This document shows, in pieces, positions 33,708-43,362 of a stretch of 64,000 bases of DNA. The DNA is taken from assembly GCF_003337435.1 (NCBI RefSeq), contig NZ_QPJS01000003.1, positions 236,590 to 300,589 on the forward strand, given 5' to 3'. Position 1 is the stretch's first letter. Every line of letters starts with the position of its first letter. The DNA is from Schleiferia thermophila (lineage in GTDB: Bacteria; Bacteroidota; Bacteroidia; Flavobacteriales; Schleiferiaceae). The notes beneath the pieces are model-generated. The model saw nothing but the letters and a program-made list of their open reading frames with translations. It had not been told where the DNA came from and did no database searches. The translations under genes and the position numbers were made by a program.

Positions 33708-36062
33708 TTAAAATTTAAAGTTGTATGTGACATAGGGGATGATGCTGCCAAGAATGGCGAGTCTGATTGCCTCGGTCTGATTGGGCTGGTTTTCTACTTC
33801 TCGCAGATAGACGGAAAACGCATTCCGGCGGTTGTATAGGTTAAAGGCTCCGAAATTCCAGTAGGATTTCCACTTTTTGTGGAAGTATGATTTGGGGTAA
33901 TAGGTTGCTGATAGGTCGAGTCGGTGGAAGTCTGGTATGCGACCGTTATTTCGCAGCGGATTGTATGGGGCAATAAGGCCTTCGGTTTCAAATCTGCCAT
34001 AGGGAATGGTAAATGGGCGTCCGGTCTGATAGATAAAAGTAGCCCCGGTTTCCCATTGATTGTTCCATTGATAGGAAGCCACGATGGCCAGGTCGTGAGG
34101 GCGGTCAAAGTTGGCTTTGTACCAATTGCCTTGATTGATGGTGGCACCGGGCAGATTGCCCCGTACCAGGCGTTCGGAGCGAGACAGGGTATAGGCGATC
34201 CAGCCGGTGAGTTTTCCTGTGTTTTTGCGGATGAGTATTTCAACGCCGTAGGCTCGGCCGAGTCCTGCTACCAGTTGTGTTTCAATGCGCTCGTTGAAGA
34301 AGAGGTCGGCACCATCCCTATAGTCTACCAGATTGCGCATGTCTTTGAAAAAAAATTCAATAGAGGTTTCCCAGGTGTTGTTTTTGAAGTTGCGGAAGTA
34401 TCCTATGGCGATCTGGTCGGCAGTGGAGGGTTCTATGTATTGGCCTGATGGTCGCCAGAGGTCGATGGGCAGGGCTGAGGTGGTATTGGAGATCAGGTGA
34501 ATGTATTGCCGCATTCGGTTATATGAGAGCTTGACAGAAGACTCATCATTGAGCAAATAATTCATACCGATGCGTGGCTCCAGTCCATCTGGTCCGACAA
34601 ACTCCCGAATGACTTCACCACTTCTGTAGGGGACGATGTCTATGATTTCGTCTTCTCGCGGAAAGGATGTATTGGAATAAAGGGTCAGATTGTAAGGTCC
34701 TATGTTGTAAAACATAGAGTATCGCAAACCATATTGAAGTGTAAATCTGTTGGTGGCTTTCCACTCGGCACTGTAGTACGCTGCAGGTTCAAGGGCATAT
34801 TCATTTTGCAATCTCAGAGGGATGGTACCTGTGACATTTGCTGGTAAAAAGTCGTAATAGATTACATTAAAGCCAAAATCTTCGGTGAGCTTATTGCTTC
34901 GAAAGAAGGTGAATTTCTGACCGAAATTGTAATTTCTAATCTGAGATTGCAATCTGAAGTTGAATTCCTCTTCTTCCGGTGTTCCGAAGCTGTAATCATA
35001 ATTGGAAGCTACAAGTGTGGTATTGCTGAATAGTCGGTCGCTGATGACCCAATTCCAGCGGGCAGTTCCGGTGATGTTCCCCCAATTGAAATTGACCAGA
35101 TTTCGAATTCCCAGTACATCGCGGCCGAAATATCCGCTTAGGTAGATTCTGTGGCGGTCGTTGATGCGGTAGTTGATTTTTGTATTCAGGTCATAGAAGT
35201 AAAGGATGTTATTGTTGATGTTGGAGTCAGGTGAAAGCCGGAGAAAGAGGTCGGCATAGGATCTTCGGGCGGATATGAGGTAGCTTGCTTTTTCACGTTG
35301 AATCGGGCCTTCGAGGGTGAGCCGGCTGGATAAGGTACCAATACCACCAATGGCGGAAAACCGCTGGTCATTGCCTTCTCTTTGCCGGATGTCGACGACT
35401 GAGGAGAGTCGGCCGCCGTATTCGGCAGGTATTCCGCCCTTATACACTTTCACATCCTTGGTGGCATCGGCGTTGATGATGGAAAAAAATCCGAAGAGAT
35501 GGGTGGAGTTGTAAAGGGGACTTTCGTCGAGCAATACCAGGTTTTGGTCGATGTTACCTCCTCGTACGTTGAATCCATTCGCGCCTTCACCTACTGTGGT
35601 GATTCCGGGCATGAGAGTCAATGTTCGGATGATGTCCACCTCACCAAGAAGCTGGGGCACCCGGGCGATTTCTTTCACATCTAGTTTTGCTGTGCTCATC
35701 TCTACTGAGGTCACATTTCGGTCAGCTCTTTCTGTGCTTACCACCACTTCAGCCAGTTGTTGGGTTTCGGGTTTCAGGCGGATGTCGAGTTTGGTGTTTT
35801 GTGTGAGGGTTATTTCTTTTTTTTCAGTCTGATAGCCGATATACTGAAAGATAATCACGTATCTGCCTGGCTGCAAACTGAGTGCGTAATATCCATATTC
35901 GTTGGATGTGGTGCCTGCTGTTTTATTGCTTTCGTATATATTTACTCCTATCAGGCTTTCACCATTGCTGGCGTCTTGGACGTATCCGCTGAGAGTTATT
36001 TTTCTTTGTGCAACGGAGAACAAAGAGAGAAGGACACCTGCCAGTGTCACCAGTTTTTTCAT
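33708..36062 (-). CDS. TonB-dependent receptor with carboxypeptidase-like domain
   Basis: The roughly 784-residue outer-membrane receptor has a signal peptide (MKKLVTLAGVLLSLFSVAQ), a carboxypeptidase-D-like regulatory domain (SGYVQDASNGESLIGVNIY, YVIIFQYIGYQ), a plug (LLGEVDIIRTLTLMPGITTVGEGANGFNVRGG, IPAEYGGRLSSVVDI) and a 22-strand barrel ending in an aromatic, YVTYNFKF. There is a longer ATG start at 36086 that adds eight residues; the shorter gives a better signal peptide. With DUF4249 it forms a receptor-lipoprotein unit, energised by an ExbB/ExbD/TonB system like the one at 42-44 kb. Confidence 0.93.
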   Translation of the reverse strand: MKKLVTLAGVLLSLFSVAQRKITLSGYVQDASNGESLIGVNIYESNKTAGTTSNEYGYYALSLQPGRYVIIFQYIGYQTEKKEITLTQNTKLDIRLKPETQQLAEVVVSTERADRNVTSVEMSTAKLDVKEIARVPQLLGEVDIIRTLTLMPGITTVGEGANGFNVRGGNIDQNLVLLDESPLYNSTHLFGFFSIINADATKDVKVYKGGIPAEYGGRLSSVVDIRQREGNDQRFSAIGGIGTLSSRLTLEGPIQREKASYLISARRSYADLFLRLSPDSNINNNILYFYDLNTKINYRINDRHRIYLSGYFGRDVLGIRNLVNFNWGNITGTARWNWVISDRLFSNTTLVASNYDYSFGTPEEEEFNFRLQSQIRNYNFGQKFTFFRSNKLTEDFGFNVIYYDFLPANVTGTIPLRLQNEYALEPAAYYSAEWKATNRFTLQYGLRYSMFYNIGPYNLTLYSNTSFPREDEIIDIVPYRSGEVIREFVGPDGLEPRIGMNYLLNDESSVKLSYNRMRQYIHLISNTTSALPIDLWRPSGQYIEPSTADQIAIGYFRNFKNNTWETSIEFFFKDMRNLVDYRDGADLFFNERIETQLVAGLGRAYGVEILIRKNTGKLTGWIAYTLSRSERLVRGNLPGATINQGNWYKANFDRPHDLAIVASYQWNNQWETGATFIYQTGRPFTIPYGRFETEGLIAPYNPLRNNGRIPDFHRLDLSATYYPKSYFHKKWKSYWNFGAFNLYNRRNAFSVYLREVENQPNQTEAIRLAILGSIIPYVTYNFKF

Positions 36063-36172
36063 CCAAATACTACTATTTTTTACCATTACAGGCTTTTTGA
36101 CCGATTGGTTTGTTATAAAATAAGAATTAATGTAATTTTTACAAAGTTTGAGTCAGCATTACAGCTGAGTAT

Positions 36173-36814
36173 TCAGACGGATTTATTCTCGAGCAATGGA
36201 ACAAATTTAAAATCTCCCAAGACTTTTGCAGTGAATATTTTTTCAGATTTTTTGGAGATAAGGGTCATTTTCTGTATTCCTTCACCGACGGGAATAATCA
36301 GTTTACCACCTGGTTTGAGCTGTTGAAGTAGTTTGGGGGGAACCCGTGAGGCTCCGGCTGTGACAATGATTTTATCGAAGGGGGCATAGGTAGGCATTCC
36401 TTCGGTGCCATCGCCAAACTTTCCGGTATATCGAATGCCGAGTTTAGTGAGTATGAGCTTTGAAAAGCGAAACAACTCCCATTGCCTCTCGATGGTAAAG
36501 ACTTTGGCACCCATGTGAAACAAAACTGAGGCTTGATAACCAGAACCAGTGCCGATTTCCAGGACTTTTTCCCCCGGCTGAATCTCGAGGTGCATTGTTT
36601 GGAAGGCGACCGTGTATGGTTGGCTGATGGTCTGGCCTGCTGCTATGGGGAGTGCCTGGTCGCTGTATGCGAGGTCTTCCAGAGAAGAGTCCAGAAACAA
36701 ATGTCGGGGCACTTGCATCATCGCGCGGAGGGTGCGCTCGCACTGGATTCCTTTTTCCCGAAGGGATTCGATCAGCAGTTTTCGCTTTCCTATGTGTCTT
36801 TCAGAGTCTGTCAT
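36173..36814 (-). CDS. pcm: Protein-L-isoaspartate O-methyltransferase
   Basis: The 213-residue enzyme repairs isoaspartyl residues with S-adenosylmethionine. It has VPRHLFLDSSLEDLAYSDQALPI, the ISQPYTVAFQTMHL segment, motif I VLEIGTGSGYQASV, GDGTEGMPTYAPFDKIIVTAGA and PPKLLQQLKPGGKLIIPVG. It is a single gene, with no clear promoter box, between the TonB receptor and the P-type ATPase. Confidence 0.95.
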   Translation of the reverse strand: MTDSERHIGKRKLLIESLREKGIQCERTLRAMMQVPRHLFLDSSLEDLAYSDQALPIAAGQTISQPYTVAFQTMHLEIQPGEKVLEIGTGSGYQASVLFHMGAKVFTIERQWELFRFSKLILTKLGIRYTGKFGDGTEGMPTYAPFDKIIVTAGASRVPPKLLQQLKPGGKLIIPVGEGIQKMTLISKKSEKIFTAKVLGDFKFVPLLENKSV

Positions 36815-36916
36815 TTGGGTAAAAAGTCACCTCAAATAAAGCGATTCGCATAAAAAGTGGCTTTTAATTTTTTTGAACAAGTAAATCGGTTTGTTGAAAA
36901 TCGGTTGTTAAAATTT

Positions 36917-39535
36917 TCAGCCGAGCCTGAGCACCTTAATCATGACAAATTTTTCTAATTCAACGGTAAAAAAAAGCAAGACTCCGCCGAGCAGAGCCAG
37001 TCCGAAGTGATAAATGGCCAGAGGAACGGTTTTGAAGATGCCCTGGAAAAAGGGCAGATATGTAAAAGCCAGTTGTAAAATGACAAGTGTGCCAATGGCG
37101 CGGAAGATGTGTACATTGTTAAAAAAAGATTTGTCGAATACATTGTGTCTGATGTGTTTGCAATTTAAAAGATAGAACACTTCACCAGCTACCAGCGCAT
37201 TTACGGCGATGGTACGAGCCAGTTCGATGGACTGGTAGGTGGATAGGGCGTAGTTGAATAAAGCGAATACAATCACCGATAACACTGTACCGACAAAGAG
37301 GATTCTCCAGGCAAGGTAGGAGTCGAGAATGGGTTTTGAGGGGTTTCTGGGTGGGCGCTTCATTACATTGTCTGCCGTTGGCTCGAAGGCCAGTGCCAGT
37401 GCCAGTGTAACGGTGGTGACCATATTGATCCACAAAATTTGAGGAGCGGTGATTGGCAATGTGCCACCGGCCAGAAGTGCTGCCAGGATACTAAGTGCTT
37501 CAGCTGCATTGGTTGGTAAGATGAAGATGATGGCCTTTCGGATGTTGTCAAATATTCCGCGTCCGAGTCTGACAGCGTGTGCTATGGTGGCGAAATTGTC
37601 GTCGGTAAGTACGATGTCTGATACATCTTTGGTCACCTGGGTGCCTTTGATGCCCATGGCTACGCCAATATTTGCTTTTTTCAGTGCGGGGGCATCGTTT
37701 ACACCGTCGCCTGTCATGGCTACTATGCGATTTTGCGCCTGCAGGGCATTAACCAATTTCAGTTTGTGATGAGGGGTTGTACGGGCAAACACATTACAGG
37801 AAAGAGCTACCTGAGGCCATTGCTCGTCGGGTAGCGATTCCAGGTAGTTTCCATCGACTTTGTTTTCAGGATTTTTAATACCGAGTTTTTGTGCTACAGC
37901 TCCGGCTGTTTCTATATGATCGCCGGTGATCATTTTTACGATGATACCTGCTTCATGGCACCGTGCTATGGCATCTGCTGCTTCAGGACGTGGAGGGTCG
38001 ATGATGCAGGCAAATCCAGCAAAATGAAGCTCATGGATATCGTTGTCGTTGAGAGTTTCTACAGTTGAACCGACTGATTTCCATGCTGAGGCGATGATTC
38101 GATAGCCCTGTGCTGCTTTTTGGTTGAATTTTTCGGTAAGGGCTTTTTTATCTTGAGATGTGAGAGAGCATCTGTCAAGTATTTTTTCGGGTGCTCCTTT
38201 GACCAGGATGAGGTTACTGTCTTGTTCTTTTATAAGTATCGCCATGTATTTGTGGGCAGAGTCAAAGGGTATAACGGCCAGTCTTTGTACATTTTCATCG
38301 GAATGGCCTGATTTAATGGCCATTATTTTAAGGGCGAGTTCGGTTGGATCACCGGACAGTTTGCTTTCATCGCTGCTGAGATATACCTGAGCGTCGTTGC
38401 AGAGGTTAAAAATCCGAATGGATCGCTGTATGGTTTCATTGTTCAGATTGCCAGAGACCTTACCGGTGACCTCGTAACCGGAGCCGGTGAAGGTCAGATT
38501 GGCGTCAGGGGAGATGAGTTCCATTACGGTCATTTCATTTTTGGTAAGGGTGCCTGTTTTATCGGAGCAGATGTCGGTGACGGAGCCCAGGGTTTCTACA
38601 GCCGGGAGTTTGCGTACGATGGCACGATTCTGTGCCATATTCTGCACGCCAAGCGCCAAAGTGATGGTGATGATGGCTGGGAGTCCCTCCGGAATGGCTG
38701 CTACGATAATACCTATGGTGTTGACCAGAATTTCCTGGATATCCGAATGGTGTAAATACCAGGTAATAAGGCCAAAGAGCACTGAAACCCCGAGTATAGC
38801 GAACGATAGTTTTCTGGAGAAATCATCCATTTTCTGAATCAAAGGCGTAGAGTTCCTGGCAATATCGGTGAGTAGTCCGCTGATTTTGCCGAGCTGGGTA
38901 TTTTGGCCTGTGGCAACTACTACTCCTTTGCCGCGGCCGTAGGTAGCGTAAGTACCTGAAAAAATCATGTTTTTTTGTTCGGCGGGCAGGTGTTCGCCTT
39001 CGATGGGGTGTATGTGTTTTTCAACCGGTACAGACTCTCCTGTCAGGATGGCCTCTTCCATCTTCAGGGAGTGGGTTTCGATCAGTCGGATATCTGCAGT
39101 TGCACGTTGTCCGGCTTTAATCAAAACAATATCTCCGGGGACCAATTCTTTGCTGTCGACCTGGAGTACCAAACCTCCACGTACTACTGTGGTTTCGTAT
39201 TTGACCATCTTTTTGATGGCATCGAGGGCTTTTTCTGCTCTGCCTTCCTGAGCATAGCCTACAATGGCGTTGATCACAACCACGCCGAGGATAATCCAGG
39301 TATCCAACCAATCTTGAAGAAGGGCTGTGAGCACCGATGAAGCTAAGAGCACATAGATCAACGGATTGTGAAACTGAAGGAGAAACTTTTTCCATTCAGG
39401 TATTTTTTGTTTTTCTGGCAATTCGTTCATTCCGTATTTGGATTGCCGGTGCATTACTTCCTCCTGAGAGAGACCTTCGATCCGGGTGGTAAAATGTTCA
39501 AGAGCATCCTGTACTGAAAGTTGGTATGGAGCCAT
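36917..39535 (-). CDS. Cation-translocating P-type ATPase (P2A-like)
   Basis: The 872-residue pump has the full order: N-terminal cation-ATPase domain (LSVQDALEHF..GLSQEEV), first helix pair, actuator domain with TGESVPVEK, an M4 motif PEGLPAIITITLALG, phosphorylated Asp325 in CSDKTGTLTKNEM, the nucleotide domain (KGAPEKILDRC), TGDGVNDAPALKKANIGVAMG and six C-terminal helices. The PEGLP motif in M4 fits Ca2+/Mn2+ or Na+/K+-type P2 pumps rather than heavy-metal P1B pumps; the ion is not certain. The ATG at 39535 (MAPYQLS) matches the family N-terminus better than a longer frame. Confidence 0.92.
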   Translation of the reverse strand: MAPYQLSVQDALEHFTTRIEGLSQEEVMHRQSKYGMNELPEKQKIPEWKKFLLQFHNPLIYVLLASSVLTALLQDWLDTWIILGVVVINAIVGYAQEGRAEKALDAIKKMVKYETTVVRGGLVLQVDSKELVPGDIVLIKAGQRATADIRLIETHSLKMEEAILTGESVPVEKHIHPIEGEHLPAEQKNMIFSGTYATYGRGKGVVVATGQNTQLGKISGLLTDIARNSTPLIQKMDDFSRKLSFAILGVSVLFGLITWYLHHSDIQEILVNTIGIIVAAIPEGLPAIITITLALGVQNMAQNRAIVRKLPAVETLGSVTDICSDKTGTLTKNEMTVMELISPDANLTFTGSGYEVTGKVSGNLNNETIQRSIRIFNLCNDAQVYLSSDESKLSGDPTELALKIMAIKSGHSDENVQRLAVIPFDSAHKYMAILIKEQDSNLILVKGAPEKILDRCSLTSQDKKALTEKFNQKAAQGYRIIASAWKSVGSTVETLNDNDIHELHFAGFACIIDPPRPEAADAIARCHEAGIIVKMITGDHIETAGAVAQKLGIKNPENKVDGNYLESLPDEQWPQVALSCNVFARTTPHHKLKLVNALQAQNRIVAMTGDGVNDAPALKKANIGVAMGIKGTQVTKDVSDIVLTDDNFATIAHAVRLGRGIFDNIRKAIIFILPTNAAEALSILAALLAGGTLPITAPQILWINMVTTVTLALALAFEPTADNVMKRPPRNPSKPILDSYLAWRILFVGTVLSVIVFALFNYALSTYQSIELARTIAVNALVAGEVFYLLNCKHIRHNVFDKSFFNNVHIFRAIGTLVILQLAFTYLPFFQGIFKTVPLAIYHFGLALLGGVLLFFTVELEKFVMIKVLRLG

Positions 39536-39626
39536 TGGATTTTGATTGGTTAGCGGGAATAAATAAAAAAAATCTTTTTGAGCCAAAAGATGACAATACT
39601 TTGTTTTGTGAAAATTTAAAATTGAG

Positions 39627-41003
39627 GTGAGCAATCGTCAAAGTGCCAAAAGCTTAAGGTTGGCTTTAGTTTTTGAGAGGTTTCTACCTGGGCAGTTTGG
39701 AATTGCCTTTCTGATTACCTTGTTGGTGATGTTACTTGTCTGGGGAAAAAACGGCGGGGATTCAGGGGCATTTGCCACTACGCTAGTGCAATGGCAACGG
39801 GGGTTCTGGGACAGCAATCTGATGGTTTTTACCCTTCAGATGGCCCTGATATTAATTTTTGGCTATGCCATAGCCATTAGTCCCGGTGTATTTGGCTTGC
39901 TGGACCGATTGGCACGCATACCGGCCAATGGGGTAGAGGGAGCGGTAATAACCGGTTTGATTTCTATGATTTTGGCCTGGCTCAATTGGGGTCTCGGTTT
40001 GGTAGCCGGTGCCATTTATGCCAGGATGGTAGCATATGCTTTAGGACGCGAAGGTAAGCCTTTCAATTATCCGCTTATCGGGGCGGCAGGTTACTCCGGG
40101 ATGATGATCTGGCATAGTGGTCTGTCAGGCTCTGCTACTTTAAAGGTTGCTGAAGAGGGTCATCTGAAAGCCTTGATAGGTGAACTGCAGCAAGTGCCCG
40201 ATGTATTGCCGGTGTCAGATACTATTTTCAGTTTTTCCAATGTGATGCTATCTGTTGTGGTCCTTCTGGTGGTGCTGGTTTTGCTTCGGATATTGGCTAA
40301 AATAAGCCCTTCCGGAGATAAGCCTTATGAGGTTTCTCCTATGGAGATGATAAAAATTCCGGACAAATCGATGGCTGTAGGAGCTGAAATTCTTGAATTT
40401 CGCAAGTGGCCGGCTTTGGTTATGGGTTTTTTATTGCTGGTATATTTGATGCTGCAATCCGGAAGTTTGTCGCTGGACTTTTTCACGCCGAATGTGGTCA
40501 TCACGTTGTTGTTGGCTGTTGGACTACTGATATATGGTAGTCTGAGGGCCTATATGCTGGCCATCGACAGGTCGGTACAAAGTGCTTCAGGAGTATTGTT
40601 GTTGTTTCCGTTTTATTTTGGAATTATAGGAATGCTTCGCTACAGTGGTTTGACTTCGGATATCACGCATTGGATAGTTGCTCAGTCAGGTCAGAGCACT
40701 TTTCCGATGGTAGTATTTGTGAGTTCGGCTCTGGTCAACCTGCTGATTCCGAGTGGCGGTGGTCAGTGGGCTGTGCAAGGTCCTATACTTGTGGAGGCCT
40801 CTTTAAAACTTGGTGTACCGCTGGAAAAAGTGGTGCTGGCCTTTGCCTATGGGGACCAACTTACCAATATGCTTCAGCCTTTTTGGGCCATTCCCTTGCT
40901 GTACATCACACGTCTAAAGGCAGCTGAGCTGATTGGCTATACTTCGGTAATAATGCTTAGTGGACTGATTGTATTTAGTCTTGGCATACTTTTGCGGCTA
41001 TGA
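39627..41003 (+). CDS. Short-chain fatty acid transporter, AtoE family
   Basis: The 458-residue membrane protein has about 12 hydrophobic helices and AtoE-family stretches: MIWHSGLSGSATLKVAEEGH, a long central NVVITLLLAVGLLIYG helix, and LINPSGGGQWAVQGPI-type (NLLIPSGGGQWAVQGPILVEA) near the C-terminus, followed by YGDQLTNMLQPFWAIPLL. AtoE imports short-chain fatty acids such as acetoacetate or butyrate in Escherichia coli. The start is GTG. No acetoacetate metabolism genes are adjacent, so the substrate is uncertain. It is divergent from the P-type ATPase. Confidence 0.9.
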   Translation: MSNRQSAKSLRLALVFERFLPGQFGIAFLITLLVMLLVWGKNGGDSGAFATTLVQWQRGFWDSNLMVFTLQMALILIFGYAIAISPGVFGLLDRLARIPANGVEGAVITGLISMILAWLNWGLGLVAGAIYARMVAYALGREGKPFNYPLIGAAGYSGMMIWHSGLSGSATLKVAEEGHLKALIGELQQVPDVLPVSDTIFSFSNVMLSVVVLLVVLVLLRILAKISPSGDKPYEVSPMEMIKIPDKSMAVGAEILEFRKWPALVMGFLLLVYLMLQSGSLSLDFFTPNVVITLLLAVGLLIYGSLRAYMLAIDRSVQSASGVLLLFPFYFGIIGMLRYSGLTSDITHWIVAQSGQSTFPMVVFVSSALVNLLIPSGGGQWAVQGPILVEASLKLGVPLEKVVLAFAYGDQLTNMLQPFWAIPLLYITRLKAAELIGYTSVIMLSGLIVFSLGILLRL

Positions 41004-41022
41004 TCATAGAAGTGCATAGGCT

Positions 41023-41421
41023 ATGGAAGACATCAATCTGGAGGTAGCCAGGCTGCAAAAAGAGATTGAAAGCTACCTCAATCTGGGTAATACGAGTATC
41101 ATTTTCGACTACAAGGAGCGAAACGGGCATATGAAGCTGTATGTGATTACCATTAACCCGCGCCACAATCAAAGTTTTCTGTTTCACGCCACTGAGGGTA
41201 TTGACAAGAAGGACTGCCTGCTTAAAATGCTCGATTACATTAAGACTTATCGGACAAGAGAGAATTCATACACGATTCAATGGGCCATAGCAGGCGAGAA
41301 TGAATTGCATACGTCCTATTTTAGAGCAAAGGACATAATGGAAGCTATTGAAAAACTCTATTTCGGGCGTGATCCAAATTCTATAGTCATTTACAGTGCT
41401 GTGCTAAATCCAATATCCTGA
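41023..41421 (+). CDS. Conserved hypothetical protein
   Basis: The 132-residue soluble protein has an N-terminal helix (VARLQKEIESYLNL), a central sheet (TSIIFDYKERNGHMKLYVITINPRHNQSF) and a C-terminal helix, DIMEAIEKLYFGRDPNSIVIY. It has no signal peptide, membrane segment or motif I recognise. It begins 19 bases after atoE and ends one base before the redoxin gene, which suggests a shared transcript. No function is proposed. Confidence 0.75.
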   Translation: MEDINLEVARLQKEIESYLNLGNTSIIFDYKERNGHMKLYVITINPRHNQSFLFHATEGIDKKDCLLKMLDYIKTYRTRENSYTIQWAIAGENELHTSYFRAKDIMEAIEKLYFGRDPNSIVIYSAVLNPIS

Positions 41422-41422
41422 T

Positions 41423-41938
41423 ATGCAAAGGTTTTTTGTTTTTGTGGCCTTTTCGCTGGTAACAGGGGTTTTCGGTCAGAGTGGCGCGTTTAAAAAAATT
41501 CCACTTGCCGAAGTAAAAAATCTTCAGGGAAAGACGGTAAGCTCTGTTGAGATGGTGCAAAATGGCGATGCTCCTGTCATATTGTCGTTTTGGGCCACAT
41601 GGTGTAAGCCTTGTGTTACGGAGCTCAACGCCATCAAAGAGGTATATGAACAGTGGCAGGAGGAAACTGGTGTAAAGCTGGTGGCTGTGTCCATAGATGA
41701 TCCTCGGAATGCTGCTCGGGTTAAACCCTTTGTCCACGGCCAAATGTGGGAATACGAAATCTACATCGATGAGAACTCAGATTTGCGTCGTGCCATGAAT
41801 GTGAATAACATTCCGCACACCTTTTTGCTGAGTGGAAGTGGGGAAGTGCTCTGGCAACACACCGGTTATATACCTGGTGACGAAGACAAGCTCTATCAAC
41901 TGGTGCTGGAAGTGGCTAAAGGAGAATCGATCAAGTGA
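41423..41938 (+). CDS. TlpA-like exported thiol-disulfide reductase
   Basis: The 171-residue protein has a signal peptide (MQRFFVFVAFSLVTGVFG) and a redoxin/AhpC-TSA domain with the active-site WATWCKPC (Cys61 and Cys64) and a cis-proline region NIPHTFLLSGSG. Such proteins keep periplasmic cysteines reduced, for example for cytochrome c assembly. It starts one base after the preceding gene. A 320-base gap without a clear gene follows. Confidence 0.93.
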   Translation: MQRFFVFVAFSLVTGVFGQSGAFKKIPLAEVKNLQGKTVSSVEMVQNGDAPVILSFWATWCKPCVTELNAIKEVYEQWQEETGVKLVAVSIDDPRNAARVKPFVHGQMWEYEIYIDENSDLRRAMNVNNIPHTFLLSGSGEVLWQHTGYIPGDEDKLYQLVLEVAKGESIK

Positions 41939-42258
41939 GGTAGTAAGGTGCAAGCAGTTTGGAATTAAGGAACTTGAACCCATACCTCTGTCTTCGGAAA
42001 AAATGATTGGTCTAACCTATCGTAGCAAGGTCAGCATGCATAAATGGCGTCTAGAGTCTCATGCGTCAGGCGTGAATCTGTCGACGGCTGGCACGGATGG
42101 GTTAAAACCGATTGACTATTGTGAGCGGGATTCGAAATGATATGAGTTATTAACAATTGGTTGATGTTTGGATAAATCCGCTAATGGGAGTACCTTAAAA
42201 ACTTATTTTCTGCGTTATTTAGTCAAATGGTTAAGTTTGCTTCCAAATTGGTAATGTT
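41939..42258. other. Intergenic region before exbB, no supported gene
   Basis: Short frames here are mixed with the coding end of the redoxin gene and carry no recognisable family. The first 200 bases have a coding-like base mix and may be a remnant; the last 100 bases are AT-rich and hold the exbB promoter candidate. A GGTTCAAG-like string on the minus strand does not extend into a tRNA fold. Confidence 0.45.
42232..42239 (+). promoter_or_regulatory. Possible -7 box of the exbB-exbD operon
   Basis: TAAGTTTG matches TAnnTTTG, with a leader of about 13 bases before the exbB ATG. No convincing -33 box. Confidence 0.45.
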
Positions 42259-42957
42259 ATGCTCTTACAGATTCAGACCGGTGTGGGTGGAGGAATGGAG
42301 ACTCAAGTGGATGAACCCGTAAAGAAGACCCTATCGATCATGGAACTGATCACCAGTGGCGGGGTAGGAGGACTGGTGATAATGGGGGTTTTGTTTATCT
42401 TGTTCTCCATAGCAATTTACATCTTCATTGAGCGATATCAGTCGATTTCAAAAGCCGGCAGGCTGGATCAGGGTTTTATTACGTCGGTCAAATCCCAGGT
42501 AGCTGCCGGTAAGCTGGATGCAGCTAAGGCCATGTGTTTGTCGGTAAATACACCTGTGGCTCGCATGATCGAGAAAGGCATCAGCCGAATTGGCAGACCT
42601 CTGAAAGACATAGCAGCTGCAATTGAAAATACCGGAAAAATTGAAGTACTGCAGTTGGAGAGAAACCTGGCACTGCTGGCTACCATATCGGGTGCAGCGC
42701 CTATGATTGGTTTTCTGGGTACAGTAATAGGAATGATACTTGCTTTTCACGAAATGGCGGCAGCCGGGGGCCAAATCAGGGTAGATATGCTGGCCGAGGG
42801 TATCTACACGGCTATGACGACCACGGTGGCTGGTTTGTTTGTTGGTATTGTAAGCTATATGAGTTACAATATTTTGGTGTCGAAGGTCAACAAGGTGGTG
42901 TATCAAATGGAAGTGAGTGCTACAGAGTTTATGGACCTGTTGAACGAGGAAGTTTAA
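42259..42957 (+). CDS. exbB: MotA/TolQ/ExbB proton channel protein
   Basis: The 232-residue inner-membrane protein has a first helix (GGLVIMGVLFILFSIAIYIFI, about 35-58), a cytoplasmic loop, and two helices near residues 140-200: LLATISGAAPMIGFLGTVIGMI and TAMTTTVAGLFVGIVSYMSYN. These are the ExbB proton-path helices. With exbD, 12 bases downstream, and tonB it powers outer-membrane receptors such as the two in this window. TolQ-like use in cell division cannot be excluded, but the tonB neighbour favours ExbB. Confidence 0.94.
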   Translation: MLLQIQTGVGGGMETQVDEPVKKTLSIMELITSGGVGGLVIMGVLFILFSIAIYIFIERYQSISKAGRLDQGFITSVKSQVAAGKLDAAKAMCLSVNTPVARMIEKGISRIGRPLKDIAAAIENTGKIEVLQLERNLALLATISGAAPMIGFLGTVIGMILAFHEMAAAGGQIRVDMLAEGIYTAMTTTVAGLFVGIVSYMSYNILVSKVNKVVYQMEVSATEFMDLLNEEV

Positions 42958-42969
42958 AATCGGGGAGTT

Positions 42970-43362
42970 ATGGACTTTAGAGGGCGAAACAAAATCAGTG
43001 CAGAATTCAGCATGGCAAGTATGACGGATATCGTCTTTCTACTTCTGATCTTTTTCATGCTGACTTCTACCCTGGTGACGACAAGTGCTCTGGATCTTAT
43101 CTTGCCAAAAAGCAAGGCTGAAACGGTGAAAAAACAAGACATTTCTGTGGCTATCAAGAAGGACCTGAAGATATTGGTAAACGACCGTCCTGTGGGCGAA
43201 GACCAACTTGAAAGCGAGCTGCTTAGACTGACCGTGGGAAGGGATGCCCCGGTGCTGATCCTGTTTGCCGATGAAAGTGTGCCCACGGGCAAAGTAGTAA
43301 AAGTGATGGACATAGCCTACCGAAACAGGATGAAAATGGTACTGGCTACGGATCCGAAATAG
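42970..43362 (+). CDS. exbD: Biopolymer transport protein ExbD
   Basis: The 130-residue protein has a single N-terminal transmembrane helix with the functional Asp (MASMTDIVFLLLIFFML) and a periplasmic domain (about 60-130) of ExbD/TolR type, with VNDRPVGEDQLESELLRL and VKVMDIAYRNRMKMVLAT. It completes the proton channel with ExbB. A GC-rich hairpin-filled 230-base spacer separates it from tonB. Confidence 0.95.
   Translation: MDFRGRNKISAEFSMASMTDIVFLLLIFFMLTSTLVTTSALDLILPKSKAETVKKQDISVAIKKDLKILVNDRPVGEDQLESELLRLTVGRDAPVLILFADESVPTGKVVKVMDIAYRNRMKMVLATDPK

Noticed and set aside
41950..41990. Possible tRNA T-arm (GGTTCAAG string, minus strand)
   Set aside because: The five-base T stem does not pair and no acceptor, D or anticodon arms can be found around it.
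41832..42140. Plus-strand frame extending past the redoxin gene
   Set aside because: It overlaps the redoxin gene by about 100 bases in another frame and shows no motif.
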